Of a stretch of DNA of 5,460 bases, positions 4,205 to 5,460 are shown piece after piece. Source of the DNA: Moraxellaceae bacterium (GTDB taxonomy: Bacteria; Pseudomonadota; Gammaproteobacteria; Pseudomonadales; Moraxellaceae); contig DPJB01000036.1 of the NCBI GenBank assembly GCA_003543245.1, positions 43,302-48,761 of the forward strand, given 5' to 3'. The notes under the pieces are model-generated. The model saw only the letters and a list, made by a program, of their open reading frames with translations, had not been told where the DNA came from and ran no database searches. A program made the position numbers and the translations under genes. How positions within the stretch are numbered: the stretch's first letter is position 1; each line of letters opens with the position of its first letter.

Positions 4205-5460
4205 ATGAGCTGCGATGCAATCATCATCGGCAGCGGTTTTGGCGGCGCCTTTGCCGCTGACCGTCTGGTGCGTGCAGGACTGCAGGTGACACTGGTTGAA
4301 CGCGGCCCCTGGCGTGACACCGAGCCGGTGCGTGCGGCTGGCATTCGCCAGCGCAGTCCGTTGCCGCATGGGCGTCATGCAGCCACCCGGTTGCTTCGCC
4401 GACTGTCCAGCCCCCTGCTGCCGGCCAACGGGCTGTCACTGCATGCGCACGGCCTCTTCGACATCCATCTTGAACGCGACATGACCGTGGTATGCAGCAG
4501 TGGTGTTGGCGGCGGCAGTCATGTCTATGCCGCCATGAACACCAGACCTGCCGTTACCTCGCTCTGGGACAACCGGGCCGACAACCTCAGCCAACACAGC
4601 ATGGCCCCGCTGTACGACGAGGCGATTGCCCGCATGGGCGCAAGACCTCCGCAGCCAGGCCAGCAGATTCCCAACTTCACCGGCGAGCGCTTTGCGCACG
4701 ACCCGTTATTGCATGGCTCCACCTCGGTCCCACAACCAGACATGGGCTTCCGCTTCGACAAGGGCAGCTTCAGCAGCAACAGCTTTCTCGGCAGTGCCGA
4801 TGGCAGCAAGGTGACACTGGACGAGCTACTGGTCGCACCCGCCATGCACAAGGGATTGCAGGTACTGGACCTGCACGAAGCCGTTGATCTGGGACGCAGC
4901 GCCAGGGGTTGGCGCGTCACGCTGCGCGATCATCACACTGGCAACTACCGCCATATTGACGCCCCGCGACTGTTGATGGCCGCCGGGACACTTAACACCC
5001 TCCGCCTGCTCTTTGCCGCCCGCGAACGCGGAAGCCTGACTGGCATGCCGGCGCTTGGGCATGGTTTTGGGGGCAACGGCGATGTCATCGGCTACTGGGC
5101 CTGCAACCATGACGGGGTCGATTACAGCTTGGGCCCACCCTGCCATGGCCGCTTTGCCTTGCCAGGACAAGAACCGGACACCATGCTGACGTCACTTGGC
5201 ATCAGCGGTATCGACGACCTGCCCTTGCCCGGCATGCTGCGTCGTCGCCTCAAGCGGGATCTGTTACTTGTCGCCATGGGTGCCGATGAAGCCAACGGCA
5301 TTGCCAGCTGGCACAAGGGGCGCCTGCGCCTTTCCTACAATGCCGATGCCAACCCGGTCCTCGGCCGCATTGCCAACACCCTTGCACGATTAACCCGGGA
5401 AACCGGCCACACGGTCTTCTTCCCGCGCCAGATGCCCGTCACCGTGCATCCTCTCGGAGG
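4205..5460 (+). CDS. GMC-family FAD oxidoreductase, cholesterol-oxidase-like, 3'-truncated
   Basis: The frame is open from the ATG to the end of the window (418 full codons plus two bases), so the stop lies outside. The N-terminus has the FAD-binding Rossmann motif G9-x-G11-x-x-G14, with Glu32 (LVERG) ending strand 2 to hold the adenosine ribose. GVGGGSHVYAAMN (100-112) is the GMC flavin-contact motif in the form seen in cholesterol-oxidase-type members, LLMAAGTLNTLRLL (256-269) is the second conserved dinucleotide-domain block, and GNGDVIGYW lies at 290-298. The last visible residues are H415-P-L-G-G; in cholesterol oxidases this HPLGG carries a catalytic His. About 60-100 residues should follow. 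Such enzymes oxidise an alcohol on a bulky, often lipophilic substrate, passing electrons to O2 or a carrier; the substrate here is unknown. There is no Tat or Sec signal, unlike secreted actinobacterial cholesterol oxidases. A GGAG (4194-4197) 7 nt before the ATG lies inside the end of the previous gene, supporting coupling. Confidence 0.88.
   Translation, partial: MSCDAIIIGSGFGGAFAADRLVRAGLQVTLVERGPWRDTEPVRAAGIRQRSPLPHGRHAATRLLRRLSSPLLPANGLSLHAHGLFDIHLERDMTVVCSSGVGGGSHVYAAMNTRPAVTSLWDNRADNLSQHSMAPLYDEAIARMGARPPQPGQQIPNFTGERFAHDPLLHGSTSVPQPDMGFRFDKGSFSSNSFLGSADGSKVTLDELLVAPAMHKGLQVLDLHEAVDLGRSARGWRVTLRDHHTGNYRHIDAPRLLMAAGTLNTLRLLFAARERGSLTGMPALGHGFGGNGDVIGYWACNHDGVDYSLGPPCHGRFALPGQEPDTMLTSLGISGIDDLPLPGMLRRRLKRDLLLVAMGADEANGIASWHKGRLRLSYNADANPVLGRIANTLARLTRETGHTVFFPRQMPVTVHPLG

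Noticed and set aside
4525..4920. Open frames of 131 codons on both strands near 4492-4920
   Set aside because: Both lie inside the GMC oxidoreductase, whose frame is continuous with conserved motifs on both sides.
1..5460. Mobile elements, CRISPR arrays, tRNA or rRNA genes
   Set aside because: I saw no spaced direct repeats, transposase motifs, terminal inverted repeats or tRNA-like cloverleaf; coding sequence fills nearly the whole window.

Overview
The window is GC-rich and gap-poor, and looks like an ordinary chromosomal segment of a proteobacterium, most likely a gammaproteobacterium. The reasons are a folB/plsY divergent pair like that of E. coli, a FolB whose catalytic residues fall at the E. 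coli positions, and a GcvA-like LysR regulator. I cannot name the genus. I see no RNA genes, insertion sequences, CRISPR arrays or phage genes.

Left part (1-1989), pterin and folate metabolism. The window opens inside a plus-strand pteridine reductase of the short-chain dehydrogenase family, which lacks only its first few residues. Its stop lies 10 bp from the stop of a convergent minus-strand operon. Read in its own direction, that operon is folB (dihydroneopterin aldolase), folK (HPPK) and a FadM/YbgC-like hotdog acyl-CoA thioesterase. Both junctions are TGATG one-base overlaps, so the three are probably translationally coupled. FolB and FolK carry out consecutive steps towards 6-hydroxymethyl-dihydropterin pyrophosphate, and the reductase can reduce dihydropterins or dihydrofolate.

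Middle part (1990-3609). A 109-bp divergent intergenic region separates folB from plus-strand plsY, which encodes the membrane acyl-phosphate:glycerol-3-phosphate acyltransferase of phospholipid synthesis. A full-length GcvA-type LysR regulator starts 2 bp after the plsY stop.

Right part (3610-5460). A 90-bp gap begins with a perfect inverted repeat of LysR-box geometry (T-N11-A). It is followed by a small conserved-looking protein of unknown function with a GxWxG motif (possible calycin/DUF4334-like fold) and a cholesterol-oxidase-type GMC flavoprotein oxidoreductase. The window ends inside the oxidoreductase, exactly in its HPLGG motif. The regulator, operator-like repeat, GxWxG protein and flavoenzyme form the least understood part of the window and may be one functional unit acting on a lipophilic alcohol; that function is inference.

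Most of the window is well-known housekeeping metabolism. The points worth a second look are the GxWxG/GMC pair and its possible LysR operator, the thioesterase locked into a folate operon, an apparent exchange of two ligand-binding positions in FolK, and two homopolymer tracts (A7 in plsY, C8 in the LysR gene).
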